A stretch of DNA of 19,219 bases from a bacterium (lineage in GTDB: Bacteria; Hydrogenedentota; Hydrogenedentia; Hydrogenedentiales; SLHB01): assembly GCA_024231375.1 (NCBI GenBank), contig JAAEQP010000806.1:1-19219 (forward strand), in the 5' to 3' direction. The translations under genes and the position numbers were made by a program. The notes under the pieces are model-generated. The model ran no database searches and had not been told where the DNA came from. It was given only the letters and a program-made list of their open reading frames with translations. This document shows positions 6,782 through 15,312 of the stretch, in pieces (the first letter of the stretch is position 1; each line of letters starts with the position of its first letter).

Positions 6782-9295
6782 TCAGTTCTCGGCAGGCAAA
6801 GCCCAGGGCGCATCGAGATAGGATCGGATCGCCTTCCGGTTACCCAACAAGGGATAGATATGGGTTTGCACGGCGTCGGCTCCAGCGCCCGCGTTATCCT
6901 TGGTCCAGTGGTTGGGCACGTTCGCGTTGCGCAGGTGGGGCCACCAGTTGAACGTGCTGATGCCATCGGCGCCGTCGGCGTATAGCTTCAAGGCCGTAGT
7001 ACACAGATCGAATTTGTACTGCGCCAAGGCTCGGTCATCATCGGTCAGTGCTACGTTGCGGTCCGTGTCGAAGAGCGTGGAGTGCATCCAGGCCGATAGG
7101 GGAGGCAGAAACGGGTAGATGCCCACATCGGTTCCCTCGGCGAGCTTGGCGAATTCACGGGTCAACGGCATTCCCGGCAAGGTGCCCATGAACAGCGCTG
7201 GGCAGACATAATCCACGATCCCCTCATCGATCCATGTCTTCACATCCAGGCCCAGTTCTCTGCACGAACTGTTCACGGGCTTCTCGGCATACTCCACGCC
7301 CGGGAACACAAACGGCGACGGATCGCTGTCGAGCGACGGACCGACCCGTACGCCAAGCAGCATCCTGGAACGACCCTTGTTGGCGGCCACTTCGTCGAGC
7401 ATTGCGCGGGCTTCCCGCACCATGCGCGTTAGGATGGTGTGGTTTTCGAGCGGGTTCGACACCATGCGGTACCAGCGCCGGAAGTCCATTTCGATCCCGT
7501 CCACATCGTACTTCTCAACCACTTCGCGAAAGATGGCCATACGGTGGGCGTAGACTTCCGGGATCGCGGGGTCAAGGCATCCTGCTCCCTCGATCCGACA
7601 ATCGGAATGGGCCCGGCCGAAATCCGACATCTGCCAGCTATGTTGGTAGAAATCCTCCGCGTTCATGCGGTAACTGGCCAGGATCGGAACGCCGCGTTCA
7701 CGACAGGCCTCTACAGTGATGGTCAGCGGGTCCGTGCCGGCATCCAGGAGACGTTGGAGCGTCAAGGCCTGCCCGTCCGGTGCCTTGTCCGGCCACACGA
7801 CTTTCGAGACCTCTTCCAGGTACTTGCCGAACGACGTGGCCACATCGCTACGGTAGATCACGGGGTCGGGGAAGCCGACGTTCTGGGCAAGAACACCCGG
7901 CTTCAGGTCCAGTAGAGCGTCCACGGCCCGCCGATAGACCTGCGCGGCTGACTCGTCCGTCCCCACTGCGTGAAGGATGTTGTTGATGTCGTTGTTGAAG
8001 ATGGTGCCCAGCGCCTTGCCGGACAAGCGGCGCGGCTTGGGATCGCAGACGTTGCGCGCATCGGAATCGACTGGCGCGTCGCGAATCGTCCGGTCATCGT
8101 CCGTCTCGGCGTCGCTCAGTCGCCATTGGATAAGTCCCGCGTCCCTCGGCTCCTGCTTGCTCGTCGGCGTGATACGGTATCCCGTCCCGAACGCGGTGAG
8201 TAGCGAACCGTCGGGAAGAAGCACGGTCGACGTGGCCTGAGAACTGGGCCACCACTTGTTCTCGTCCTTTCGGCTTCCCGCCCAGGAATGAAGAATGTAC
8301 TTGTGGTCCAGGTCCCACGTACGCCCGTTATCGGCGCTGACGATGGCTTCGATGCCGAATTGCGGGAGCCCGTCCGGCGTGTCCACGTACCCTTTTCGCA
8401 CCACATAGGTCATGACGATGCGACCGTCGGACATCAGTACGACCGACGGGTGATGACGTCCCCAGTCGTACAGCTTCTCGATTACCGACCACGTTCTGCC
8501 GTCGTCTCTGGAAAAGGAAACGCTAATGCCCTCGAAATGGTCGATCCACTCCCCCTCTTTCGACGGCGGGATGTCGGTCCGTCCCGCGGCGACCAAATCG
8601 CCGTTCGCGGCGCGAATGAGGGCCACCTCGTCCACGCCCTTCCACTGCGGCACCTTGATACTCTCGGTCCACGTCTTGCCGAGATCCGTGCTGAACCGAA
8701 TGTGTCCCTGTTGATGCATCTCCTCGACCTCGGGCGGCTTGTGCACCGTGTACCCGGTCTCGATGAGGCGGACGATGTTCCCGGTGTCCGGGTCACGGTC
8801 CACCCAGATCGGATCCCACATGTACCACGGTTTCCCGTCGCATGTCAGCGCGATAGCGGAGAGTTTCTTCCAGGTCTCGCCGAAGTCGTCGCTCACCCAT
8901 CGACTATCCCCGGTCACGAACAGGACCGTGCCGTTGCCCAGGTACGTGAGTCCCACGCCCAGAGCGTCAATGCCCTTGCCCGCGTCGTCGAAGAGGATTT
9001 GCCGGGGATCCGACCACGTCGCGCCGTGGTCGTCGCTGAACAGCACTTCGGCATGGTGCGGGTAGTCACACCCCACCAGCATCAGCACGCGATCCTTCTC
9101 CGGCATGTAGACGATGTACGGCACGGCCACAACCCGATTCCACGGCTCGGTGACGATCTGCAATTTCGCGGGCACCGCGATCTCATCGACTGCCGTGTTC
9201 AGAAACCGTACTTCGTGTTCGTTCCATTCGCCGTTGGCCGTCAGACTCATGAGCACTCCCAACAAGACAACCAGACTGGTTGCGGTCCTGTCCAT
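6782..9295 (-). CDS. Secreted fusion: Asp-box beta-propeller followed by GHL TIM-barrel domain
   Basis: The 837-residue protein has an N-terminal signal (SLVVLLGVLMSLTANG). Residues about 30-394 are a sialidase-like propeller with five Asp boxes (S-x-D-x-G-x-T-W) at 87-94, 135-142, 202-209, 262-269 and 320-327. A polar linker (about 395-425) leads to the GHL domain (about 428-837), whose strand motif D599-G-I-E602-M-D604-F-R-R-W608 supplies candidate catalytic acids. The propeller half closely matches the stand-alone propeller at 12138-13367: GVDEVALIRAAN occurs in both. The barrel half closely matches the GHL of the next gene upstream. The arginine motif (F/Y)RIP of true sialidases is missing from the propeller, so the usual label 'exo-sialidase' may be wrong. 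The ATG has GGGAG about 8 nt upstream. It lies 39 bp after the GHL-propeller gene and is last in the minus-strand cluster. Confidence 0.8.
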   Translation of the reverse strand: MDRTATSLVVLLGVLMSLTANGEWNEHEVRFLNTAVDEIAVPAKLQIVTEPWNRVVAVPYIVYMPEKDRVLMLVGCDYPHHAEVLFSDDHGATWSDPRQILFDDAGKGIDALGVGLTYLGNGTVLFVTGDSRWVSDDFGETWKKLSAIALTCDGKPWYMWDPIWVDRDPDTGNIVRLIETGYTVHKPPEVEEMHQQGHIRFSTDLGKTWTESIKVPQWKGVDEVALIRAANGDLVAAGRTDIPPSKEGEWIDHFEGISVSFSRDDGRTWSVIEKLYDWGRHHPSVVLMSDGRIVMTYVVRKGYVDTPDGLPQFGIEAIVSADNGRTWDLDHKYILHSWAGSRKDENKWWPSSQATSTVLLPDGSLLTAFGTGYRITPTSKQEPRDAGLIQWRLSDAETDDDRTIRDAPVDSDARNVCDPKPRRLSGKALGTIFNNDINNILHAVGTDESAAQVYRRAVDALLDLKPGVLAQNVGFPDPVIYRSDVATSFGKYLEEVSKVVWPDKAPDGQALTLQRLLDAGTDPLTITVEACRERGVPILASYRMNAEDFYQHSWQMSDFGRAHSDCRIEGAGCLDPAIPEVYAHRMAIFREVVEKYDVDGIEMDFRRWYRMVSNPLENHTILTRMVREARAMLDEVAANKGRSRMLLGVRVGPSLDSDPSPFVFPGVEYAEKPVNSSCRELGLDVKTWIDEGIVDYVCPALFMGTLPGMPLTREFAKLAEGTDVGIYPFLPPLSAWMHSTLFDTDRNVALTDDDRALAQYKFDLCTTALKLYADGADGISTFNWWPHLRNANVPNHWTKDNAGAGADAVQTHIYPLLGNRKAIRSYLDAPWALPAEN

Positions 9296-9334
9296 TCTTC
9301 TTCTCCCGATTACGCTGTTCGTGGTGAACTGTCC

Positions 9335-11908
9335 TTACTGCGCTCGATTGGACGCAGGCAACAGGTCGATGCCAGACGAGTCGTCCCGAATCCGGAAACG
9401 GATACACTGCACCGCGTTGGTCCGGGCGTCCTCGGTTGAGTGTCCGCCGGTCTTGATGTAGGTGACGAAGACCGATCCGTCGTCCAGTTCCATGGCCTTG
9501 CCATAGCCGTATGACTCGTCGACAAGGAACCCGTGCGTCGGTGCGGGCGCGACCCAGGTGTGCCCTTCGTCCAGACTGAAGGTCATCCGAAGGCCCCGGG
9601 CCGTGCCGGACGCCCCAGCGTCGTAGAGGCAAATCAAGGTCCCATTCTTCAGGGTGAATAGCGTGGGGGCATGCATGACCATCCCCGTAGAGGAAAGGTC
9701 GGTCCACGTGTGCCCATCGTCGTCGGACCACGCGAGGTCCCCTTGCTGGCGGGCGATAAACACGAGCCGACCGCTGGGCATGCGCGCGATGCTGGTTTCG
9801 TACAAGGGGTGGTCGGTCTTCAGAATGGCGAGCGTGTCCCATGTCTCGCCACGATCCGTGCTGCGCAGGATAGCCCCTTGCTCGGGGCTGCCGTCGGCGG
9901 GGCTGCCGTTAAGCGTCAACAGAACCGATCCGTCAGGCATCAGGAGCATGGGCCCGTCGATTTCCCCGGTGAGGAACGGCGACGGAATCAGGATGGCATC
10001 CTTCTCCCACGTCGTCCCGCCGTCAAAGGACCGAACCACCCACGCGAGATACGCAACCGACGGATCCTTGTAGACGTCGCCGTATGCTCTCCGCGTGAAG
10101 AAGGAGCAGAGAATCGTCCCGTCGGGCAGTTCCAGGAGACTCGGGTGGCGGTCGTCGTCTGGCGTATCGATCAGGGTCCGGGGTGTGCTCCAGGTCTTGC
10201 CCCGGTCGGTCGACCGGACCAGCATGGTACGCCCGCCCGTGGGGGCATCGATTACCGGCATGCCGATCTCCCGATACTTCTCGATCTTGCCCAGCGCATC
10301 CCGGTACGGCGTGGGAGGCGACGCGTGCCAGTAGGCTGCGCTGAAGGCCACCAACCAATCGCCGTTGGACAGACAGATGGGCGATTCCCAGCCCACGAAG
10401 CCGCCGTAGCCGGGGAAGGGGTCGGGCTGGTTCACGCCGGGACCCACGATGGTGGCGCGACAGTCTTCCGGCGGCGTCTTCGATTCGCCCCCCTCCACGA
10501 CCTTGATGGCTACGCCGGGCCCGGGCCCCGTGGGCCGTTCGTTGAGCTTGTGGTCGGCGGTGTAGGTCTTAGGAGGCACGCCCCAGGGCTGGGCCAGATA
10601 GTGGCGCACCTGCTGGGGATGCCCCAGAATCGGATAGACATACGACTGGACCGTCAGCGCGCCTTCTCCGCCCCGGTTCTTTATGCCTGTCTCATTGGCA
10701 ACGCCCGCATTCATGAGATGGGGCCACCAATTGAAGGTGCTGATACCGTCGGCGCCGTCTTCGTACATCTTGAGCACGGTCGTGCAGAGGTCGTACTTGT
10801 ACTGGGCCAAGGCCCGATCGTCGCCCGTGAGCGGTATCGCGCGCACATCGTCGAAAAGCGTGAAGTGCATCCACGCGGATTTGGGCGGCAGAAACGGGTA
10901 GATACCGACGTTGGTTCCTTCTGCAAGCTCGGCAAACTCGCGCGTCAGCGGCGATCCTGGCAAGGTGCCAAGGAACAGGGCCGGGCACATGTAGTCGACC
11001 AGTTCTTCGCCGATCCAGGTCTTCACGTCAAGGCCCAAATCCTTGCAGGATCCGTTGACGGGGGTCTGAGCGTACTCGATCCCGGGCATAAGGAACGGAG
11101 ACGGAGGGCTGTCGAGAGAGGGGCCGACCCGCACGCCGAGGAGCATCCTGGAACGGCCTTTCTTGGCGGCAACGTCGTCCAGCATCTTGCGAATATCACG
11201 CACTAGCCGCGTCAGGACGGTGTGGTTCTCAAGCGGGTTGGACACCATGTGGTACCAACGCCGGAAGTCGAGTTCGAGCCCGTCGATGTCGTATTTCTCG
11301 GCCACTTCGCGGAAGATGGCCATGCGATGGTTGTAGACTTCCGGGATGGCATAGTCGAGACAGCCTGCGCCGGGGATTCGGTACTCGGGATGGGCGCGCC
11401 CGAAATCCGACATCTGCCAACTGTGGTGATAGTAGTCTTCCGCATTCATGCGGTAGCTCGCGACGATCGGCACCTCTCGCTCGCGGCACGCTTGGATCGC
11501 CAAGGCAAGCGGGTCGGTCCCCGCCTCGCGCAACAGACGCAGGCATTCCGCCTCTTCGCCACGCTTGTGCCTGGGCCAGATCCCGTCAGCCACGAGCATA
11601 TCGGCCGTCTCGACCATATACTTGTCATGCAACGTGGCGACGTCGCTCGGATAGACGACCGTGTCGGGAAATCCCACACATTGCGCCAGAACTCCCGGTT
11701 TGAGATCGAGCAGCGCATGGTAGACCCGTAGATACTCCTCCGCGCTCGCGCGTTCAGGCCCCAACGCCGCCGCTATGTTGCAGTCGTCGGCATTGAACAC
11801 GGTGCCGAGGTTCCTGCCCGAAGGCAGCTTCGACGAACCGGCCCCAGCTGCGCCTGGCAAGACGAAGGCCAGAGAAACAAGCGGAATGGCGATACGAGAG
11901 ACTCTCAT
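9335..11908 (-). CDS. Secreted fusion in reverse order: GHL TIM-barrel domain followed by Asp-box beta-propeller
   Basis: The 857-residue protein begins with a Sec signal (IAIPLVSLAFVLPGAAGA). The GHL domain occupies about 28-445, with D209-G-L-E212-L-D214-F-R-R-W218 as its probable active-site strand. A linker of about 25 residues leads to a propeller (about 470-845) with Asp boxes at 566-573, 627-634, 683-690, 728-735 and 778-785. The barrel is nearly the same as in the downstream fusion: SYRMNAED...HSWQMSDFGRAH matches at 21 of 23 positions. The propeller is of a different subfamily (GWESPICLSNGDWLVAFSA; HPSLLELPDGTILCSFF), so this is not a simple rearrangement of the other fusion. AAAGGGAG about 8 nt upstream supports the ATG at 11908. 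The reaction is unknown; glycan cleavage outside the cell is inferred from fold and context. Confidence 0.8.
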   Translation of the reverse strand: MRVSRIAIPLVSLAFVLPGAAGAGSSKLPSGRNLGTVFNADDCNIAAALGPERASAEEYLRVYHALLDLKPGVLAQCVGFPDTVVYPSDVATLHDKYMVETADMLVADGIWPRHKRGEEAECLRLLREAGTDPLALAIQACREREVPIVASYRMNAEDYYHHSWQMSDFGRAHPEYRIPGAGCLDYAIPEVYNHRMAIFREVAEKYDIDGLELDFRRWYHMVSNPLENHTVLTRLVRDIRKMLDDVAAKKGRSRMLLGVRVGPSLDSPPSPFLMPGIEYAQTPVNGSCKDLGLDVKTWIGEELVDYMCPALFLGTLPGSPLTREFAELAEGTNVGIYPFLPPKSAWMHFTLFDDVRAIPLTGDDRALAQYKYDLCTTVLKMYEDGADGISTFNWWPHLMNAGVANETGIKNRGGEGALTVQSYVYPILGHPQQVRHYLAQPWGVPPKTYTADHKLNERPTGPGPGVAIKVVEGGESKTPPEDCRATIVGPGVNQPDPFPGYGGFVGWESPICLSNGDWLVAFSAAYWHASPPTPYRDALGKIEKYREIGMPVIDAPTGGRTMLVRSTDRGKTWSTPRTLIDTPDDDRHPSLLELPDGTILCSFFTRRAYGDVYKDPSVAYLAWVVRSFDGGTTWEKDAILIPSPFLTGEIDGPMLLMPDGSVLLTLNGSPADGSPEQGAILRSTDRGETWDTLAILKTDHPLYETSIARMPSGRLVFIARQQGDLAWSDDDGHTWTDLSSTGMVMHAPTLFTLKNGTLICLYDAGASGTARGLRMTFSLDEGHTWVAPAPTHGFLVDESYGYGKAMELDDGSVFVTYIKTGGHSTEDARTNAVQCIRFRIRDDSSGIDLLPASNRAQ

Positions 11909-12104
11909 GGGTCGTGCTCCCTTTCTTGGTGAGGTTGCCGCTTTCGCCCTAGGCGGTGCGCGGCATGCGAGGGGTTCGTGGAGAAGAACGGCGGTCTGGT
12001 ACGTACTTGGACCTTGGCCATTCTTCCCGGTAGGGTTCGCTTCGATCGGCCCATCCCATTTGTCTACCCCTCAATCCGCACTACTGTGTCCAGCGCGTAT
12101 CTGT

Positions 12105-12121
12105 GGATCCGAATCGGATCC
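12105..12121. repeat. Perfect 17-bp palindrome in the 229-bp gap between two cluster genes
   Basis: GGATCCGAATCGGATCC has 8-bp arms around a central A. It lies 16 bp past the stop of the stand-alone propeller gene and about 200 bp before the GHL-propeller gene. As RNA it could form a 7-bp stem with a 3-nt loop; as DNA it could be an operator. No T run follows. The rest of 11909-12137 shows no convincing gene or sigma70-type promoter. Confidence 0.5.
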
Positions 12122-12137
12122 TCCGCGGCCTGAAACC

Positions 12138-13367
12138 TCACTGCTTGATCCTCCAGAGAATCAGTCCAATATCGCGTGGGAAATAGGTGTCGGCTCCCGG
12201 CGCGGGGGACGGATTGGCACGATAACCGCTGCCGAAAGACGTCAATATCGAACTGTCGGGCAACAGAATCGACGATGTTCCTTGCGTGGCGGCACTCCAC
12301 CACACATCGCCCTTCTTTGGCTTGGTGCCCTTATAGGCAACCAAGATGTACCGATGATCCAAGTCCCATGTTTGCCCATGATCGCGGCTCACCACGGCCT
12401 CGATGCCGTATTGCGGAAAGCCGTCTTCTGTGTCCGGATAGCCCATGCGCACGTTGTAGACCATCACGAGCGTCCCGTCGGGCAGAAGCACAAGGCTTGG
12501 GTGATGACGCCCGTAGTCGTACAGCTGATGACGCTTCGACCAAGTCTTACCGTCATCCTTCGAGATCGAAACGGCCAGCCCTTCATAGTGGTCAAACTCG
12601 AAGTGGCAGAAACGCTCCGGCGGGTTCGTCCGGCATGCCGCCACGATGTCGTCGTTGGCGGCACGAATCAGGGCCACTTCGTCGACGCCCCGCCACTCTG
12701 GAGGGAATTCTTCCTTGCTCCAGGTCACACCTCCGTCTTCGCTGTGGCGTATGAACGCCTCACTGTGAGGACCGTCTGTGCTTGTACGGGGGACACCCGT
12801 CCGGCGCCAGCGCACTTCGGTAAGCCGGACCTTGTCGGTTTGGGCGTCGCGGTGGACGAGCATCGGATCCCAATTGTAGCTTTCGCCACCACAAGAAGGC
12901 GGTGGGATCGGCACGGGCTTCGACCAGACCTCACCATAGTTGCTGCCGAAGAACCGATTGCCCCCCTCTTCGCCGACGATGAACTTCCCTTCGCCGAGGT
13001 ACGTCATCCCCACGCATGTGTTGGCATTCGGGCGCCCCTGATCGTCACACGACAGCCATCGCATGGGGCTCCAGCTTGCGCCGTGGTCGTCGCTGTGCAT
13101 CAGAGTAGCCATATGGGGTCGGTTTCGATTGAGCAGCATCAACACACGCCCCTTCTCCGGCATGTAGGCCAAGTAGGGTGTGATGAGCAACTCCGGTTTG
13201 GCGACCGGAACGTATTGGAACTTGGCTGGCAGCGCAGTTGGCGACGCTTCGCCATTGAGTTGAGAAACGGTGTGGTCTTGCCAGTCGCCCCGGGCGACAC
13301 TAGATTTGAGCATGATGAGAACCATCCCGATTGCCGTCAAGAGGGACATGATGGTGGGCTTCGTCAT
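12138..13367 (-). CDS. Secreted stand-alone Asp-box beta-propeller (sialidase-like)
   Basis: The 409-residue protein has an N-terminal signal (IMSLLTAIGMVLIMLKSSVARG). Asp boxes lie at 92-99, 209-216, 269-276 and 327-334, with a degenerate one at 141-148 (GSNYGEVW). These match the five boxes of the propeller in 6782-9295 with a shift of 5 to 7 residues, so the two propellers are paralogues. Shared stretches include GVDEVALIRAAN and YD-x-GRHHPS. The family is that of BNR/GH33-like propellers, but no (F/Y)RIP motif is present, so substrate is open. The ATG overlaps the stop of the upstream GHL gene (ATGA, 13364-13367), which indicates translational coupling and often physical or functional partnership. 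The protein ends at DIGLILWRIKQ, where the fused paralogue continues into its linker. Confidence 0.82.
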   Translation of the reverse strand: MTKPTIMSLLTAIGMVLIMLKSSVARGDWQDHTVSQLNGEASPTALPAKFQYVPVAKPELLITPYLAYMPEKGRVLMLLNRNRPHMATLMHSDDHGASWSPMRWLSCDDQGRPNANTCVGMTYLGEGKFIVGEEGGNRFFGSNYGEVWSKPVPIPPPSCGGESYNWDPMLVHRDAQTDKVRLTEVRWRRTGVPRTSTDGPHSEAFIRHSEDGGVTWSKEEFPPEWRGVDEVALIRAANDDIVAACRTNPPERFCHFEFDHYEGLAVSISKDDGKTWSKRHQLYDYGRHHPSLVLLPDGTLVMVYNVRMGYPDTEDGFPQYGIEAVVSRDHGQTWDLDHRYILVAYKGTKPKKGDVWWSAATQGTSSILLPDSSILTSFGSGYRANPSPAPGADTYFPRDIGLILWRIKQ

Positions 13368-14974
13368 TGGCCGGCTCCACGGTTGCGGACATGCACATAC
13401 ACCTCCGGTTCGTTGACGACCACTTCACCGCCCGCGTCCGGATCCGAACCGGTGAGCCGAACGGAGAGCTCATTGTCGCCCTTCACAAGAACATCGCCTA
13501 CTGGAACCCAAGCGAAATCCACGGTGTACTCGTCAAAAGCCGCCAGAGGATAACCATCCGCTTCGGGCTGCCCGTCGGGTGCGGGCACGCGCGTGGTCCA
13601 TGCGTCCGGGACGATATGGCCGTTCAACGCGATTTCGAGATGCTCGGATTCCTCTATCCCCTCGGCCTTGAGTTGCAGCGTCACCCGAAGCCCGGGCCGG
13701 GTGAAGTCTTCGCACATCCGCAGCCGCTGCGTCCCTCGGACCTCTTTGCTCTCACGCTTCAGACGGATGCGGTGGTCGTTGGGAACAGAGGTCTCGGAAT
13801 TCCGATCCCATAAGGGGAAGAACAAGTAATGCCGATTCCCTTGGGCGAGGCTGTTGGGGTCCTTCAGTTCCTGCAACCACGCAAGCGCTCCCGGCCAGCT
13901 CACTGGGCGCGACCAGTCCCGCGACGGATGTCGGCGGCGCTGCCAATGGACCTGGTAGTTGTAGGGGGAGAAACCATCCGCGCCCATGGCATGGAAGTTG
14001 TTCACAGCGGCACGATAATGGTTGAGATTCACCTCCCGCATGTTGCCCTTCCAACAGAAGCATGGAGCGATCTGCGGGTAGATCTTGCAGTCCGTGCCCT
14101 CGGTCAATCCCACAAAATCCTCGACCCTGAAATTGAAGTCCGTGTAGAAGAAATCGGCGGGGACGACATAGTCCACCAACCCCTCTTGGATCCAGGTCTT
14201 GATGTCGAAGCCGAGAACCTCGTTCTCATACGGCGTCTGGGGGACGCGGACGCCGAACTTGAGTCTTGAGCGCCCGCGTCTCTCGGCCGCCTCGTCCACC
14301 AGCTTGCGGGCCTTGCGATGCATGTCGGTCAAGAGATGCGCGTTCTCCTTACCCTTGCCCGGATCGAACATGTGGCACCAGCGCATGTAGTCGTATTCAA
14401 TGCCGTCGACGTCGTAGCGATCGAGGGTCTCCTGCGTGACGTCGAGAATGTGCTGACGAATCTCGGGAACAGTGTAGTCCATGGCATTCGAGTTGAACGC
14501 TTTGAGTTTCCATTCGGGGTGTTCCTTGATGAAGGTACCCGGAGGGATTTCGTGCCGGTCGTTCATGCGAATGCCGGCGATGAACTCCACGTTGTGATGC
14601 TTGCATCGGTCCATGACCACCTGAAAGTAGTCAATCCCCGCAGCGTCAAGTTTCGGGGGCCGGAATTCCGTGAGCAAATCCGTGTACTTCGAATCGGGAA
14701 TGTGGCTGCGGAATCCTGTTCCAAGCACGCAATGCACGATGGAATCCACGCCGACCCGCGCGTGCTCGTCGACGATCCGCTCGACCATGCTCTTGATATG
14801 GGCGGGGTTGGCGTCGTTCAGGTTCCGGTTCCCCATGATAGGCGCCCACATGCACTCCTCGTCCCAATTCACGATGACATAGCCGGGCTCTCCGGCGGCA
14901 CCCGCGGCCTCGGGCATACAGACCACCGCGAATGCCACGGCCAGCGTACCGATACAGAACGTGCGCATTCCCAT
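13364..14974 (-). CDS. Secreted stand-alone GHL TIM-barrel protein with C-terminal beta domain
   Basis: The 536-residue protein begins with a Sec signal (FCIGTLAVAFAVVCMPEAAGA). The barrel (about 30-380) is homologous to the GHL domains of the two fusions but more divergent: DVDGIEYDYMRW (Glu193, Asp195) matches DVDGIEMDFRRW, and LGFDIKTWIQEGLVDYVVPADF, LTEGTDCKIYP and GADGFSPYNY all have counterparts in the fusions. A region from about 395 to 530 (LRVTLQLKAEGIEESEHLEIALNGH, VLVKGDNELSVRLTG) looks like a carbohydrate-binding-type beta sandwich. GGAGG precedes two close ATGs; the second (14968) has the better 9-nt spacing, so the true start may be two residues later. It is the first gene of the minus-strand cluster, and its stop overlaps the start of the stand-alone propeller by 4 bp. 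It resembles glycosyl-hydrolase-like (GHL) superfamily barrels; no activity can be assigned. Confidence 0.78.
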   Translation of the reverse strand: MGMRTFCIGTLAVAFAVVCMPEAAGAAGEPGYVIVNWDEECMWAPIMGNRNLNDANPAHIKSMVERIVDEHARVGVDSIVHCVLGTGFRSHIPDSKYTDLLTEFRPPKLDAAGIDYFQVVMDRCKHHNVEFIAGIRMNDRHEIPPGTFIKEHPEWKLKAFNSNAMDYTVPEIRQHILDVTQETLDRYDVDGIEYDYMRWCHMFDPGKGKENAHLLTDMHRKARKLVDEAAERRGRSRLKFGVRVPQTPYENEVLGFDIKTWIQEGLVDYVVPADFFYTDFNFRVEDFVGLTEGTDCKIYPQIAPCFCWKGNMREVNLNHYRAAVNNFHAMGADGFSPYNYQVHWQRRRHPSRDWSRPVSWPGALAWLQELKDPNSLAQGNRHYLFFPLWDRNSETSVPNDHRIRLKRESKEVRGTQRLRMCEDFTRPGLRVTLQLKAEGIEESEHLEIALNGHIVPDAWTTRVPAPDGQPEADGYPLAAFDEYTVDFAWVPVGDVLVKGDNELSVRLTGSDPDAGGEVVVNEPEVYVHVRNRGAGQ

Positions 14975-15211
14975 TCCCCTCCCTTGTTTCGATATTCTAC
15001 TCAGCGGTATCGTCGCCCTCTGGTTCGACGGCCATCCGATGATCGTTGTTCATTGCGTAGAGGGTGCGGGGGAGCATGGAGTGGAGTTGGGTTCGGCAGG
15101 AGAACCCCAGTGTCAGCGCATCCAGCGGTGAACGTCACGTCAGGTAGCTCCGAATGGTTACCGCACATCGTGTGCCCTGCGTGTTTCGGAGGGTGGACCC
15201 GAGATTCCATC

Positions 15212-15247
15212 CTCCGCCCCCAAGGGGGAACGTCCCGAAGGGCGGAG
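15212..15247. repeat. Inverted repeat with nested hairpin upstream of the divergent genes
   Basis: CTCCGCCC (15212-15219) and GGGCGGAG (15240-15247) are perfect 8-bp arms. The 20-nt interior can itself fold (GGGA ACG TCCC). It lies 66 bp before the plus-strand -35 box and overlaps the weak minus-strand -10 candidate. It may be an operator or part of a structured leader. Confidence 0.45.
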
Positions 15248-15312
15248 TCTACCGGCTTGGACGGTCGCGATTCAATCTCACTCGACGGGTTCACCGGACC
15301 CGGCTTGCGGCG

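Noticed and set aside
9671..11206. A 511-codon open frame antisense to the GHL-propeller gene.
   Set aside because: No ribosome site or recognisable domain is seen, and the opposite strand has clear Asp boxes and a conserved barrel. It is a GC-rich shadow frame.
11372..11383. A YRIP sequence in the GHL-propeller protein that resembles the sialidase (F/Y)RIP motif.
   Set aside because: It lies in the barrel domain, not before the first Asp box, and the homologous barrel has CRIE at this place. It is coincidental.
6800..11830. Direct DNA similarity between the barrel-coding parts of the two fusion genes as a sign of a mobile repeat.
   Set aside because: The similarity follows the domain boundaries and shows codon-level divergence, as expected of old gene paralogy. 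No terminal repeats or transposase are present.
12064..12137. A protein-like stretch (RFQAAEDPIRIHRYALDTVV) in another frame just after the stand-alone propeller stop, suggesting a frameshifted C-terminal extension.
   Set aside because: It does not match the ends of the other two propellers, and the present stop leaves a complete fifth Asp box and final strand. Reads across 12130-12145 could reopen the question.
11775..13553. A 592-codon plus-strand open frame spanning an intergenic gap and the stand-alone propeller gene.
   Set aside because: It is antisense to a well-supported gene, has low-complexity composition and lacks domains.
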